From: Symsagittifera roscoffensis
Taxonomy: Eukaryota; Xenacoelomorpha; Acoela; Convolutidae
Reading direction: 5' to 3'
DNA: 64,000 nucleotides
Assembly (NCBI RefSeq): GCF_963678635.1
Contig: NC_087070.1
Location: 31,907,704-31,971,703 of the forward strand
The translations under genes were made by a program, and so were the position numbers. The notes beneath the pieces were generated by a model, which had not been told where the DNA came from, ran no database searches, and saw only the letters and a list, made by a program, of their open reading frames with translations. This document shows, in pieces, positions 10,401 to 23,400 of this stretch (position 1 is the stretch's first letter; every line of letters begins with the position of its first letter).

Positions 10401-11861
10401 TAGATTACAATCATCGGGTTCAGTTAATTTTTGGTACTGAGTTCAGCTCTTTTCGCTTTCACTCGATTCACAAAAATCATACAATTTATTGTTTTTACGT
10501 CCTGCAATCTTTTTTCTTCTTCAGAAACGATTGATCTTCGGCGTGAGTTATTAGGCGACGTGTTTACCAATAAATAGTCGTGAGCGTAACCGCTGAAATC
10601 ATTTGTTACTGCTGAACTCTCAGAGCAAAGCTCTATTGAAGCAAAGCAAGTACAAGATAAGAATGGATAAAATTATTTCTTCACAAGATGTAAGTTACTC
10701 TAACCAAATTTTACAACGTTTGATTTGCATGTGATTTGAGCCACGCATTGCCCGCACTGAGCGCTCATAGATTTTAATCGATTATTAGGGATTTCTGAGA
10801 CAAAACAATCCCTTTTAATCCATTACAGTTGTGAACTTCAGACCACGAAATCATTTAGATTTCCAGTAAAATAAAATTGAAAAATTAATCCACTATAATC
10901 GATTATAAACCATGAGTTTTGGCACTGAAATCGATTAGTTTAGCCAGATCGTCCATTATAACCAATTACTCTAGAAAAAAAATCCATTAAAACACACTAT
11001 AATTGAATAAAATCCTACATCTTTATAGAATTGAATCCGATTGTCTGGCAGAAAACTAGCAAAATTTGTAAAAAACCTATGCCATGTTTTTAACAGTTAT
11101 CACATGCAAAAAGTAACCACAAGCTTCACAAACTTTTTTAAATATGGTGTTTTTAATATAAAAAGATATTGAAACAAGATGTTAAACTGCCATGATTTGA
11201 GAATTGAGAAAGTAGAAAAAAAATATATAAAATCAGTATAAACTATGAAAATGAGAAATGTAAAAAAATGAGAGGTAATGCGTAGCATCTGCACTAAGCA
11301 GAAAATGAGAAAAACTTAAAAGAAAAACGTAAGTATTGAGGGCAGTAAGCATTTTCTCAACAAAAAGTAAAATACAAAAAGGTTAAATATCAATTTTTCC
11401 GAAATTTTATAAGAAACTATATTTTATCAATAAGTGGCCATTATTTTAACATCAATAGTTTTTCCAAACACCTGAAAATCACAACTTTCTAATTTGGGTC
11501 AAGAATGATTGCCAAATCTCATTATAAATCTTGATTATCTCCAGAAGCTTGGATGACAAATTTTTTTAGAGAGTATTCAACCAAAAACTGAAACTCAGCT
11601 GCTAAATGCAGGATAACATTTCAAAACAAATAGTGTTTTTAATTCATTTTTAGCTAATTATTAGAGTGTTTCAAAAAAATAGTGTTTTTAATTCATTTTT
11701 AGCTAATTATTAGAGTAATCTTTTTTAGCTAAGTTTGACAACTATTAAAGATAAACAAGAAAATTATAAAAAACGTTTTGGCTTTAAGATCCATTTATGT
11801 TTATTTTTATTATCTATAAACGGTTTAGTAATGAGTGCAGTTTTTTTTTCATGTGAAACAA
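10401..11861. other. AT-rich gene-free stretch with a short direct duplication
   Basis: No gene is supported. Several short palindromes around ATCGATTATA lie at 10780-11000. A 37-bp block starting TAGTGTTTTTAATTC is perfectly duplicated at 11631-11667 and 11680-11716. Confidence 0.5.
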
Positions 11862-12260
11862 TTTTGTTCCGACTTTCGAAAAATTGATCAAATATTTGAG
11901 CTTGTGGTGTTTTTTTTTCTTAAAACAAATTTCAAATTTTTTTCTAGCGCCTTTTGACAATTTACTTATGTCAACCCAGAGGTGTTGTTCTGTTCAGCTG
12001 AATTTTATTTATTTGTTTCATCTGTGATCATTTGTGTTTAAGTTATCGGGCTTGAAAGATTGCCGCTTTGGTCAATTTGGGATGACTAATGCGCAATATC
12101 TTTATGTTATTAACGCGTAAGAGGTGATTTAATCCGTCTTAGAAATCATTCAAAATTGACTTGGGTTTTGTCTTTCACTAATCTTCGCAGTCCTTTTTGG
12201 GTTTTGCCTCTTATTAATCTTCGGGTGACCGTAATCAGACCTCAAAATATCACATAAAAT
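11862..12260 (+). mobile_element. decayed family-1 Helentron-like element (partial)
   Basis: The start TTTTGTTCCGACTTTCG matches the 5' end of the family-1 elements. Later landmarks follow in the same order (TCTGTGATCATTT, GGTCAATTTGGGA, TTAACGCGTAAG, TTTAATCCGTCTTAGAAAT). The 3' hairpin end was not found. It is the most diverged copy in the window and hence probably the oldest. Confidence 0.55.
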
Positions 12261-12270
12261 ATTTATTAAG

Positions 12271-12440
12271 GGGATAATCTCGTGCGCAAAGGATTGAATG
12301 CGCAAAAAAATTCGATCAATCAACGACCTTTAAAAAATGACTGAATTTATTACTTAATTCATTCAAATTTTTAGATAAAGAGCTCTAATTGGCTGAAGAA
12401 ATTTCGAGCAATTGGTCCCTCGCGCATGAGGGATTATTCC
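12271..12440. mobile_element. small TIR element (MITE), 170 bp
   Basis: Imperfect terminal inverted repeats: GGGATAATCTCGTGCGCAAA at the left, and CGCGCATGAGGGATTATTCC at the right. The same repeat type occurs as a nested unit inside both long family-2 copies (19656-20032 and 28615-28964), so it is a mobile unit in its own right. It has no coding capacity. Confidence 0.6.
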
Positions 12441-14150
12441 ATTTTTTAACTCTGTGAAATTTCGAAGTAGTTCAAGTAAACAAAACCTTATTGCATTTGC
12501 TGTTTTCGTCTAATTACGGTGTTTGCTTGATTTTGTGATTGCGAATGACAGGAAAAATGTTTTCAAAAATATCTTTAACCCCAATATGAGAAAAACCAAT
12601 GTAATATTTTGTTGCGCTGGGCTTTCCTTTTTTCCATTTCAAAAAATTTAAAAAAGATTGCTTATAAAAAGTTTGTGTGGTTTTTTTAAAATGTAGCCCT
12701 TTCAAATCATTAGTTTTAGAACAGCTACCGGAATGGAAATTGCTTGGATTGATGAATTGTTATTATGATGAATTGTCATGAATTGACAAGGAAACTTTAA
12801 AATCACTTTAATTTTTAAAATAGATTTCATTCATTATGTGCATCTTGAATCTGGGTATTTTTTTGCTGTCATAGATGGAAATAAGTGCTAGAAAAGAACT
12901 GATCTTTTCATCTGGGCTGACCTCGTATTTCAGAAACTAGAACTTATTACTTTTTTAAAATTTTGAAGCTAAACCGATGTTAAAATTCGTTTTTCATTCA
13001 GTAACGAGACGAATCTCTCGAAATTTGATCAGATAATGGGTAGACTTAGATTGGTAAAATGATACAGGGATGAAATATGACAAAGATATAGGTGATGATG
13101 AGCATAGCTTGGTCGGAGTAATTAGTTTAGTTGGGTGAGATTAGTGGTAATCCGGGAAATTTAATCGGAATTACTGGGACTCATTATTATCCTAACTTAC
13201 AGACTGTGAACTTATTAGAACGATCTTCAAGCCCAACTTGAGAGGGCATTTGGAGAATTGTGAATGATTTTTATTGAATTTTTTGAATTGATGACTTCTG
13301 GCCGAGAGAACATTTTACTGCTAAAAGTATTTTAGAAAACCTAATGACCAACGAAATGTGGTTTTTTTTACTGCAGCTGCCAATGACCAAAATTCAAAAT
13401 CCTACTGAAGAAATGCCTGAAAGTCAGGTTAAGAAATGATTAAGTTGAAACTTTCTTTTTTAGAGATGGACGATGGTCTTGAATGGTATATTATATATTA
13501 AACAAACTATCAAGCAAGTTTTCATTAATCAATCGGTTTGCAGAAAACAATCGATCATTGAGATATTAGAAGCAAACGTATTTTAGCTTTAACCGATGTT
13601 ACAAGGATGATATTGGTATCAGTTGGGTCCCAGGGAAAAACAAGTCTGAAAGATGGGTCCCGCAATTTTGAAAAAATCAAATTACAACTAAGTTTTTCAA
13701 AAGTTTTTAGTTTTATTAATAAACTTTTTGAAAATTCTTCAAATAATCATTTAAAAAAACATATCTTGGAAACAAAATTAATTTGAGGAGTTTTTGTGGA
13801 GGCAAGATTTGCAAACTTTAAAAGTGCCCTCATAGTTCTTCATTACAGGGCTGCTAATTTACGTTTTTGAGTAGTTTTCTCATTTTAATTTTAATTCATT
13901 AAAAACGGCGAATCTCTGAAATTAAAAGGATTTAAGCGGAGATTTTCGGATATTGAACACAGTTATTTGGCCACAGAAGGGTTGCTATTTTCTTCTTACC
14001 TAAAAATTATTCTTACCCAAAATTTTTGAAAAATTTTGAATGAATCAAAGAACGTCATATCTCGTAAGCTACTACAGTTTTAACAGACATAATTGGCGGC
14101 AAGATTTGCTTAATGACATCACCCAACGATAGGGTAGAACATTTCAATTT
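12441..14150. other. AT-rich gene-free stretch
   Basis: No gene or clear repeat is recognised. It is low-complexity AT-rich sequence with scattered poly(A)/poly(T). Confidence 0.5.
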
Positions 14151-17100
14151 TTGTTAATTTCATACCTTAAAAACCGATAGACTAAAAGTTAGCTTTTTTT
14201 GAGCAGCCGATCAACCAATAAAAAGTTATTTTAAAAATTTATCTATCAAGAGATAAAGAGATCTATCTATCTTTTCTGTGAACCGAATCGAAAAAAAATA
14301 GAAATTTTCTGAGTCACCCAATCAAGCGTTGAAATTCTTGAAATAGTTCAAGTTTGTCCACAGAGACTGAATTGCCATAACATTAGTTTTCTCAGCATGC
14401 AATGAAACTAATAAATTTTCTTGATGCTCAAATCATCAATGTATTGAAATTTCTGTTTCATATGAAGTTATTTTTAATCTAAAAATGAATAGCAAAAATA
14501 AAAAGTTCCTATAAATAAAAATGCAATGTTATTCGAAACTTAGGAAATTAATTCATGAAAATTTTTCTCAAAATCCATTTTTTCTTAGCCAGCTAATCAA
14601 GCTAGCGTGGAAACAAGGAAATACATCGGTTTTTTTCATTGATTTGTCCAGTTTGCAAAAAGTTTCCAGTTTTTTTAAGCAAGCCATTCAAGTTTTTTGA
14701 CAATGTTCAAGTTTATTCGTAGAGCTAATCGATCGGCAAAAATTTAACTTTTCAAAATAAGTTACTGAATCGTGTAGGCTTTCAAACATATCAAAATATT
14801 TCATAGAGCAAAGCAGTTCTCAAAAAGAAAAGGCGAGCTCAAGTGATAAATTTTTGCAATTTTGAAATTATTTTCAGAGCAAATCAGTTCGCAAACGTGT
14901 AGTTTTTCCGAGGTAACTAATTAAGCGATCAATTTTTGAAACCAATTTTAATTTTCGAGTGAAAAGGTTCAAAAAGTACTCAAGCAAAGAATCTTTGAAA
15001 TTTTTTATGTTATTTCGTAGAGAAAATCAACTTGAGATTTTGTTTCGAGCAAGATTTTCAACCAATGAAACTCTGAAAAATTTTGAGCTATTTTATAGAG
15101 CGCATCGATTCAAACTAAGTCATTAAACCTTGAAACATTTCGAACGTTTTTTCATAATATAAAACAGCCAACTGACATTTGGAGAATAGTAATGAACGCA
15201 ATGAAACACTAAGAAAAAGAAAAACTTCAACTTGCGAATACCAAAGGATGAATATATTGCCTTTTCAAGCTATTCAAGCAAATAGAATTTGAATTATGTT
15301 ATACAATTTCATAGAGGTAATCGGTTTGCGAAATTGTTCCACGCAACATATTCAAGCTATCAAAATACGCAAAAGTTTAAAATATTTTATAGAGCGCATC
15401 GGCTCGCAAATTTTTTCAAGCAAGTTATTTATGTCACTAAACCTTTAAACATTTGAAACTCTTTTCTTAGCTTGGGTTGCTTTGCAAAAAATCAAGTTAT
15501 TAAAGCAAATTTTGAAGCGATGACATTCTGACACATAGCCAACTGACATTTGGAAAAAAGTAATCAACGCAGTGAAACATAAGAAAACTGACTTAATATG
15601 AAAAAAAAACTTCAACAGGCAAAACTTGAAGAAAAAATAAAAACCATTAAAACTCTTTGAACATCACAAACAGTTTATCTTTGACTCTTTTTTGACAAAA
15701 CTCACCAAATTTAAAAAAACTGGACCAATAATTAAAACTTATTTCACTGGGCAATCTGATAAGTAAATTTTAGAAATTAGAATCCAATCTCTGTTTTTGC
15801 AACCTTTACAATTTAATAGTTTGTCTGTAATAGCTGTTTACTAGTAGAGTTTGTCTTTTTTAACAAAGGAAAAGAAGGAAACCGAAAAAAATGAAATTCA
15901 GGCCGCAAAAAATCAAAATTGTGAGTGAACATATATTGAAATTTTGCTGAAAAAAACCAAAAAATATCAATAAAAGCTATATGAGAGTACTCACTCTTTT
16001 CAGTTATGTTAAAAATTTGAAGTTTTTTTTATAGGTACCATGGATTGCTTTGAAAAAAAAACTAAATTTTTTCCAGCAAACTGCCAAAGCGATGAAATAT
16101 CGAAATATTTCGAGCTTTCCTTGTTCCAAGAAAATAGTTTGCTTCGGCTCGGTTAGTAAAAAATTGAGCTTATTTCAATTTTTCTGATTTTTTAAATATT
16201 ACGAATGTTGAAAAATTTTTCAAAAAAATTATAAAAAACGTTAGGCTCAGAAGCTAAAACTAATTGAGCTGTCATATTTGAACGCAAAATCTGCAACCCT
16301 GAGAGTAAAATGACAGCACCCCATTATAGGTTTGGTTTGAACGTCTTAGAACAAAACAAAACTTTGTTGTAGCAAGTTGGTTTGTTTTAGACGACGGATC
16401 TGTCCACGCAAAACTTTGGTAGAAATTGACATGTACTGTCTAGCCTTGAAGTTGAGTATCATGTCTTGAGAGTTTTTTTTTGAAAAATGTCAAAAAATGT
16501 AGTTTAACCCAAAATTATGATTTTAATATTTGAAACATCTAAATTGTTCGTGGCCTTCTCTTAAACGTTTCCAAGCAAGCTATTTGAGCTAAATTTCTTC
16601 GCAAAGCAAATCGGATGGCAAATGGTTTGAAATTTGATATTGAAGCCATTCAATGGATGAAACGTTGAATTATTTCAAATTACTTCATGGAGAAAATCAG
16701 TTCGTGAAAATCTCAAGCTTCTTTTAGCGTAGCTAATAGCGCTGTGAAAAACTGAATAGCTAGAAAATTTGAATATTCGAGCTGTGAAAAGTTTTTGTGA
16801 GCAAGCTATTCAAGTTAAATTATAGGCCGAATTGGTTCGCGAAAAGTTAAGTTATTCAAAGAAAACTATTCAAACTATAGTTGTTTGAAAATGTCAATTT
16901 TTTTTGTGGGTCAAATCGGTTTGGTAAAGTTTAGGTTTTTTGAAACAAGCTCTTCAACGTATGATATTTCAAAAAGTCTAAGAATATCTATAGACTTAAT
17001 CGGTTCGCGGAAAACTTGGGTTTTTCTTAAGAAAGCTACTCAAGCTATGAAAACTTAAATGACTTCAAGTTTTCTAGAGCGAATCGGTTTGAAAAAAAAA

Positions 17101-18250
17101 TTGATTTTTTCTATGCAAAACATTCAAACAACCTAAATGTGAAATATTTCAAGTTGTTCCGGGAAGCGAATCAGTTCGCGAAAAGTTCAATTTTTTCTAA
17201 GCAAACTAATCAAGCTATGAAACTTCAAACAACCGAAGTATTTAAAATTCAATATTTAAAATTGTTTTATAGACCGAATTTCTTTGCAAACAGTTTTGAC
17301 ATATTGAAATTTTGACATATTTCAAAGTCTTCCAAAGAGCAAAATGATTCGGTCTATGAATACACTTGAAATATTTCAAAGTTTTCTGAGTACGCTGATC
17401 TTGGGATGAAATTGTGAAACATGTCAAGTTGTTTCATCAAGAAAATTGACCGGCGAGAATTTTCAGTTTTCCTAAGCGAGTTTTTCAGGCGATGAAACGT
17501 TGCATTATTTCAAGTTTTCACAGAGCAAGCCGATTGGTGAAGTGTGTATTTGCTTTTGTGGCAAGCTATTCAAAATGGTTACAAAAAGCTAGTTTTTGTA
17601 GTAAGGAGCTTGCTGTTGTAAGTTACTTAATTCGTTTCAGAATTAAATCAATCTGAAAAGGTAACTTTTTGGAAAAAGGACAGGTATTGTCTAACCTTGA
17701 AAATGAATCTGATCATCTTGTCCAAAGAATTGAATTTAAAATTTCGCTCTATGAAACAACTCGAAACAATTTTGACGGAATTTTCGCAAAATGTTTCCGT
17801 CCTTCGAAAAAAATGCAACATTTCGAACGTCATCGCTGGAATGGTTTGCCCATAAAAATTTTAGTTTTTCGCAACACAATCTGGTCTACAAACTTTTCAT
17901 TGTTTAAATCTCTTCAAAAGAAAAAATTCAAATTTAGGCAATACAAGTTTCTTCAATAACAAACTTGGATTGTTTCAGCAATGATTTGGTATAACAATTG
18001 ACAAAGAGCAAAATTTTCAGCCACTTGTTCTCAGAAATGACTTACAAATTTCAAAAATTCCTTGCCTGAATACTTGCTATGAAACATTTTTCTTTGAACG
18101 AAGCTTTTATCGCCAACCGATAGGCTCCCTGAAATAACTTGAAAGTTAAAAGTTTCTTTGCTTGCATAGTTTGCTTAGAGAACATTTTTTGCGAGACAAT
18201 TGGGTCTATAATTCAACTTGATTAGCTTGCTTACAAAAGCTAAAAAATTT
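14150..18250. repeat. cryptic, strongly decayed tandem array of about 4 kb with orientation switch
   Basis: Units share an ordered set of words: AAGCTATGAAAC, then ATTTCAAGTT, CATAGAGCGAATCGGTTCGC, GAAAAGTTCA and TTTTCTAAGCAAGCTATTCA. The anchor AATCGGTTCGCGAAAA and its variants recur near 16842, 16916, 17000, 17081, 17166 and 17276, spaced roughly 75-110 bp. Weaker units extend back to about 14.15 kb. After about 17690 the same words appear on the opposite strand (CGCTCTATGAAACAACTCG near 17744; a unit containing CCAACCGATAGGCTCCCTGA near 18114). No gene is supported; the minus and plus frames seen here are by-products. This looks like an old satellite or minisatellite with an inversion. Confidence 0.6.
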
Positions 18251-18550
18251 TGCGAACCTTCGTAATGCTTTTTGCCGTTCTATCGAGTGAATGAGTATTA
18301 TATAATGATAAGTTATGTTTGTACTTAGCCCTCGAAGACAAGTTTTTTATTATGATTATTATTATTATGCCTTGTACATATTGCTCTGAGGTTGCTCAAG
18401 GTACGGATTAAAAAGGAAAAACAGACTCAGCCCAAAAAAATTATTTAGATCAGGACATTTTTAGATCATTTTCTGTTTTTACAAAAAATCACTGATTTTC
18501 TTGAAATCCCCAAACAAAACAATTTGTTTCCCTTATCTTAATTGGACGCA

Positions 18551-18873
18551 CCAGCAGATTTAGGGGGGGGGAGGAGTTCGATCCCATGCAGACTCAAAGG
18601 GTCCCCCTTTGTACTGTTTTGAGATATTAATTTTTGGCTGACTGACCCTAAAATTTTTTAAAAAACGTGATGTTTATTGATCAACATTTTTCTTTTAATT
18701 TTTTTTAAACTAAATTAGCCTGAGGCGCAGAAAAATGCTCAAAATGGGGGCTTTATAGTGATTTGGGAGACCTCAGCATCAATTGGGTTGAACTTCAAAA
18801 AAGTCGACATTGAAATGTCGACATTGAAAAAAGCCCCCCCCCCCCCCTCGAGAAAATTCTAGATCCGCCCCTG
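18551..18873 (+). mobile_element. hAT-like non-autonomous element, full length
   Basis: The element begins with a variant of CAGGGGCGGATTTAGG (here CAGCAGATTTAGG) and ends with CTAGATCCGCCCCTG, imperfect inverted ends typical of short hAT-type elements. Internal blocks shared with the other copies include TTCGA-CCCC, CAAAGGGTCCCCCTTTGTAC and GGCTTTATAGTGATTTGGGA. It contains G-runs and C-runs near its ends and no coding capacity. Confidence 0.65.
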
Positions 18874-19544
18874 TTTGGATGTATTATGATTTAAAACTGA
18901 ATTTTTGGCAGAAAACAATTGATCTGTATATCGAGAACATTGAAATGAAAGTGATTAAAGTAATTTTAATTCAAAGCAAAAAAGTAAGTTGTTTTCAGCT
19001 AAAAAAATCTAAACCATGCATCAAACATTAAGCCGAGAAGCTGAAAAGAATCTTGTAGGAAAAAGTTTGGACGACTTTTGAAGTTTTTACCTCGCTTAAG
19101 CACCAAGTCGAACTTCTAGCAACAGTTTTATAGGCATCTCGCGAAAATCTTACAAGATTTTCCCTTTCAAACTACAACAAAAGTGGCGAAAACACAATTA
19201 GGCATAGAAGTAATTTAGACCTTAGCATCTATAAAAAAGCTAACTAAAAAAATGCAGCTCAAAGCTCCTCAACGAAGATTTTTAGGTAAAAGAACAGCTA
19301 CTTGTTAAAATCGTTTTGTCAAATCTTATTTTGTGTTTTTTATTACAGATCCTGCAATTCGAGCACAATTATTAGATACTTTCAAGACTTCGTCAAAGAC
19401 TTATAACTACATAAAAGCGTTCTCTTAGCCAATGCTGTTAGGTGAATATTTGATGACTTTCCATTTGCTTTATTTCGAGAAACAGTTTCACATTTGCGTT
19501 GCAAAAACTTTCTTTCATTATAAATTGCTCAATTCTTAAAGGAA
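18874..19544. other. AT-rich gene-free stretch
   Basis: No gene or repeat is recognised between the hAT-like element and the following family-2 element. Confidence 0.5.
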
Positions 19545-20436
19545 AACAAGACTGGACGTATATCAGGGTAAAGCTCTGAATGTTCCGATTCTCCCTTAAT
19601 TCAAATCGCATAGTTTTTGGGAAAAGAAAATTTTGAGAACTTATAAACTTTGGGGGGCTATTCTCATGCGCGAAGGACCAAATGGGCCAAAAACTCGTGG
19701 GCGAAGGTCCGAAAACAAAATTAGCCGAAAGTCAAGTTTTTTTTCATTAGACATTCAATTAAAATAAATTAAATGAAGCAATATTTTGCTTCTATCATAA
19801 CGAAACCCTTGAAATATAAAATTTGTTCCAATTCGGCGGCGGTCAGGACAGTTTGAATATTTAGCATATTTCTGCCGTTTTTATATTCTGCCACTATCAA
19901 TATTAAGTCTTTGGAAATGTAATGTTTACTTTTTTCAGATTTTCGTGCTTTCTTTTCAATATTTTTATTACTGAAATCTGATTGGTTGATTTTTATTTTT
20001 GCGCATTTGGTCTTTCGCGTATGAGGGATTCCGCCTAAGTTTTGGACAATATCGAAGTGTGAAATGATGAGTGTATGAAATTAACGCGACCGACCCGATT
20101 AGCTAGCCTCAATTCAGTTTGGAACAATTTTGCTGAGCGGGATAATTTTCCACGTATAGATAATTTGCGTTACGCTCACAAAAATATGAATAAAGTCTTC
20201 AAAGCGCCCATAATTGAGTCCAGAATATGGCCAATTTGGCAACTTTCAAACCCCTAAAACTTTTCAAAAAAATTGAGGGTAAAATATCTTTTTAAATTTG
20301 AACCCAGAAAGTCGATATCTTCAATAAGGTATAGAAAAATTTGGCAGAAAACTATTATTTCGATCGGCCAAAACTGACTGAATAAAGAAAACACACCGAG
20401 TATAAATATTCCGTTTTCTTCGAAAGCCGGAACAAA
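19545..20436 (-). mobile_element. Helentron-like element, family 2, near full length
   Basis: Read on the minus strand it opens TTTGTTCCGGCTTTCGAAG and closes with a subterminal GGAACATTCAGAG..., then the terminal tail ending CTTGTT. Landmarks shared with 28211-29075 include the GGGGTTTGAAAGTTGCCAAA area, ATTGAATTGAGGCTAGCTAA-type words, and the nested MITE (19656-20032). A second 5' end fragment (20438-20486, CGTTTTCTTCGAAAGTCGGG) lies directly behind it. It has no coding capacity. Confidence 0.6.
19656..20032. mobile_element. MITE nested in the family-2 element
   Basis: The inverted ends (GGCTATTCTCATGCGCGAAG and TCTTTCGCGTATGAGGGATT) match the 12271-12440 element. It sits at the same internal place in both long family-2 copies, so it was acquired before that family spread. 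Confidence 0.55.
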
Positions 20437-20486
20437 AACACCCCAAGGATATATATTCCGTTTTCTTCGAAAGTCGGGGAACAACA

Positions 20487-21420
20487 CGACTGCTCTCTCA
20501 GGTTGATCTCCATACACCGAAAATGGTTATCATACCATTCCATGCAACAAAAATCATTATTATACAATTCCATACATCAAGAGTATGGAGAAAATGCTTA
20601 TCGTAAAATTTCCATATATGGAAATTGTATGACTGGCTTTTTTTGCAAACAAATAATTTTGAAAATTTGCCCCAAAAATTTTTTTGTTTTTTTTTAACCG
20701 CAAATCGAATTTTGTACGCAAAAAAACATCTTCCGAAAAAAATTTTTAGCATGCAAAATTCATTTTTTTTGTGCATAACGTAGTCCTGGATGCAATAATA
20801 TTGGCGTTTTTTTTTCTTTTCACTTCAATTTTTTTTTTCAAAAACGCTGAAAATTCCTATTTGTTTTGTATGGCGTGTTTATGTATGCCTTGATCAATGT
20901 CTGATAATTTGAAAATTCAAAAATTTAAAATAATCATCATTGAAAAAATTTGCCAAAAATTAAAAGTTTGTTACCTTTGTTTTATCATTTGTGAAAGTCA
21001 GCTCGAAGACAATTCAGGCCATTTTCTATGCATTGTAAATGCAAGACCGTCCAATCTATGATGCTTTGAGTAACCAAGGTCTTTGTCACTTGTGTTCGGT
21101 TGCAAACAGAACCCAAAATTTTTCAGAAAATTAAATTAGAAACAAAAAACAACTTTTTGGTTTATGGAAAAAACACCTCTCATACAATTTCCATTTATGG
21201 GAAAATGTTTATTATAAAGATTTCATACAATTTTCTGTACGATGGAATTGTATGGAGATATATGAAAAGAAGTTTCCCATTTAAGAGAATTCTATGATAA
21301 GCATTTTCGGTCAATCCGGGCTATCAGGGCAAAACACTGAATGTTCCTACTGTCATTTTACTGGTCTCGAATAGTTTTTGATAAATGAGCTATTGACAAT
21401 CTATGAATTTTTGGCTGATA
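20487..21420 (-). mobile_element. family-2 3' fragment split by a TIR element
   Basis: A few bases of a family-2 3' end (ACGACTGCTCTCTCAGG, 20493-20509) are followed by an inverted-end element (about 20510-21317). Its borders are CACCGAAAATGGTTATCAT at the left and CTATGATAAGCATTTTCGGT at the right, and it carries repeated ATACAATTCCAT-type words inside. The family-2 sequence resumes at 21318-21420 (CTATCAGGGCAAAACACTGA, then ATAGTTTTTGATAAATGAGC). This is a nested insertion; borders are approximate. Confidence 0.45.
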
Positions 21421-23400
21421 CTACTAAAATTGAAAAGTTAACTTTTGAGGTGTATTGAATTAATAAGGCTTTTTTGTTAAAAATCGGATGTAAAATATCT
21501 TTTTAAATTTGAACTCAGGAAGTCGACATCTTCAATAAGGTCACAAGATTTTCAAGCTATCTTAAAAAAAATGAGCAATTAAATTGCTTCGAAAACAATT
21601 TTTTTTAAATATTTTCATGCGTTGAAAAATTGGTTTCGGGGATTTGATGCATTTGAATTCAAGAAAATTTGTTCGGCCGTCTAAACATATGTATCATAGT
21701 TCTTACGTAGGATGTAATATTTTCCACCTGATTTTGAGTAGCTGAAAGAAAAAATGCCGTGCACTAAAACTGTTGTTATAATAAAGTTAAATAAACTGAG
21801 AAACTCTAATCTGAAGTTTTGGCTAATTCGATCAAATCAAGGCGTCAAACAAAAAAGATTTTTTTTTTCGTTGTTTTATTTATCTTTTTTTCCAAAGATG
21901 TTGGGAAAACGTGTGTCACTTGCACAGCAACCAGCTACCCTAATTTCTTTAGGCTGAATATATCTACTCATTTGAAATTAGCTTTTGAGGTTTTCTAAGT
22001 GCTAAAAATCCTCGTAAGCTTCATCGGATGTTGAGACAAAAAGTTTTAATAAAGACGGAAAGTTCTCCTGGGTCTTAGGACAATTCAAATTCTTGACAGA
22101 GTTCACATCCGGTAAGAAAAAAGCTTGGAAGATTTTAAATTCTTACCTCATGTAAGCTTCAATTCAAAAGCTTTTGGGTTATTACAAAAATCCAACAAAA
22201 TTTTGAATTCTGAGAACCAATTCAGAAAAACTCGAAATTTTACAAGAATCATACAGAAAACTTCAAAAAAATTTAAAATTGGAAATGCATTCGAAAGTAC
22301 TCATATCTACTTTAAAAACCTATTTTCCTTTAAAATTTAAGTAAAGTTTTTAACCCCTGGGTCATGACGAATTTTTCTAGATATATCATTTAAGTTTTTC
22401 TTGTTTTGCAACTTTGGTTATTTTTTATATCCAATTAATCAAAAAAATTAAAGTCAATGGGCGTTACAAATCCTATACGTTTTTCACAAACAGGTTTTCC
22501 TAACTAAAACTGTAATCCACTTTTTCTGAAATATTCGTTAAAACTAGACTAATGTTTTTGATTATCGATTGCCATGCATCTGGTGCAGTTTCCGCATGCT
22601 ACTCGGTTCCTGTGCGAAGCATATCACCGCAATCTCCGGTGCAAGTCTAAGCTAAATGCTTGCTAGATGCGAGACCAGCAGAAACTATAAAACACTGAAA
22701 TACGGAAAAAGAGCAAACCTGTGCATCACAAATGTACTTAAATTATTTTCGCCTAAAGACCCTACAACCTAAATTATTACATAACTTTTGTGAAGATCAT
22801 AAGTTGAAATATGTTTTTTTTACTTCGGCTTTTCGATCAAAGCCGTATTGCGTTATCTGAAATGTTTCGGGACTGACATGCGCGGGACCCAAAAGCAAGT
22901 AAAAATGCCAGTGAGAGTAAAAAGTGTCAAAAACTCGAAGCAAAAAGATCTAATTAAAAATTATACAAGCAAAATTTATCTATAGCTGTATTATCTCCTA
23001 GCGCGGGAACCGCTCAAAGTTGTTTAAAAAATTGCGTTGAAACTTGCATCTTGCGGATAGCAACTTTTCTTGCGTGACTGCTCAATACATCACTCAGATG
23101 GAAGATTTTTCTTCAGCAGAAAAGGTTTGATAAATTTTTTGAATTAGGTACATTGCAAAGCCAAACTATTTATTTTATGAGTTGTGAGCGGATTCCGCAA
23201 CAAGGACGCTCTCTCTGATCTTCTTTTGTGCTTTTGTTTTTTTCTAATCATTCTGTCAAAACTTTAACCTGCTTACAAAGAAGTCACAACATGGGTCGCG
23301 CAAAGACGCAATTAGTTTTTCGAATATCTTACAATAATTTTTTTCAACTAGTTCTTTTTAGTACATTACCAAACCAAGCTGACCGCATTGACAAAAATGG
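21421..23400. other. AT-rich gene-free stretch
   Basis: A short family-2 piece (AAAATATCTTTTTAAATTTG, near 21491) and a decayed family-3-like 3' end (ACTTGCACAGCAACCAGCTA, near 21919) are visible. A less AT-rich patch at 22560-22690 contains only a 26-codon ATG frame. No gene is supported. Confidence 0.5.
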
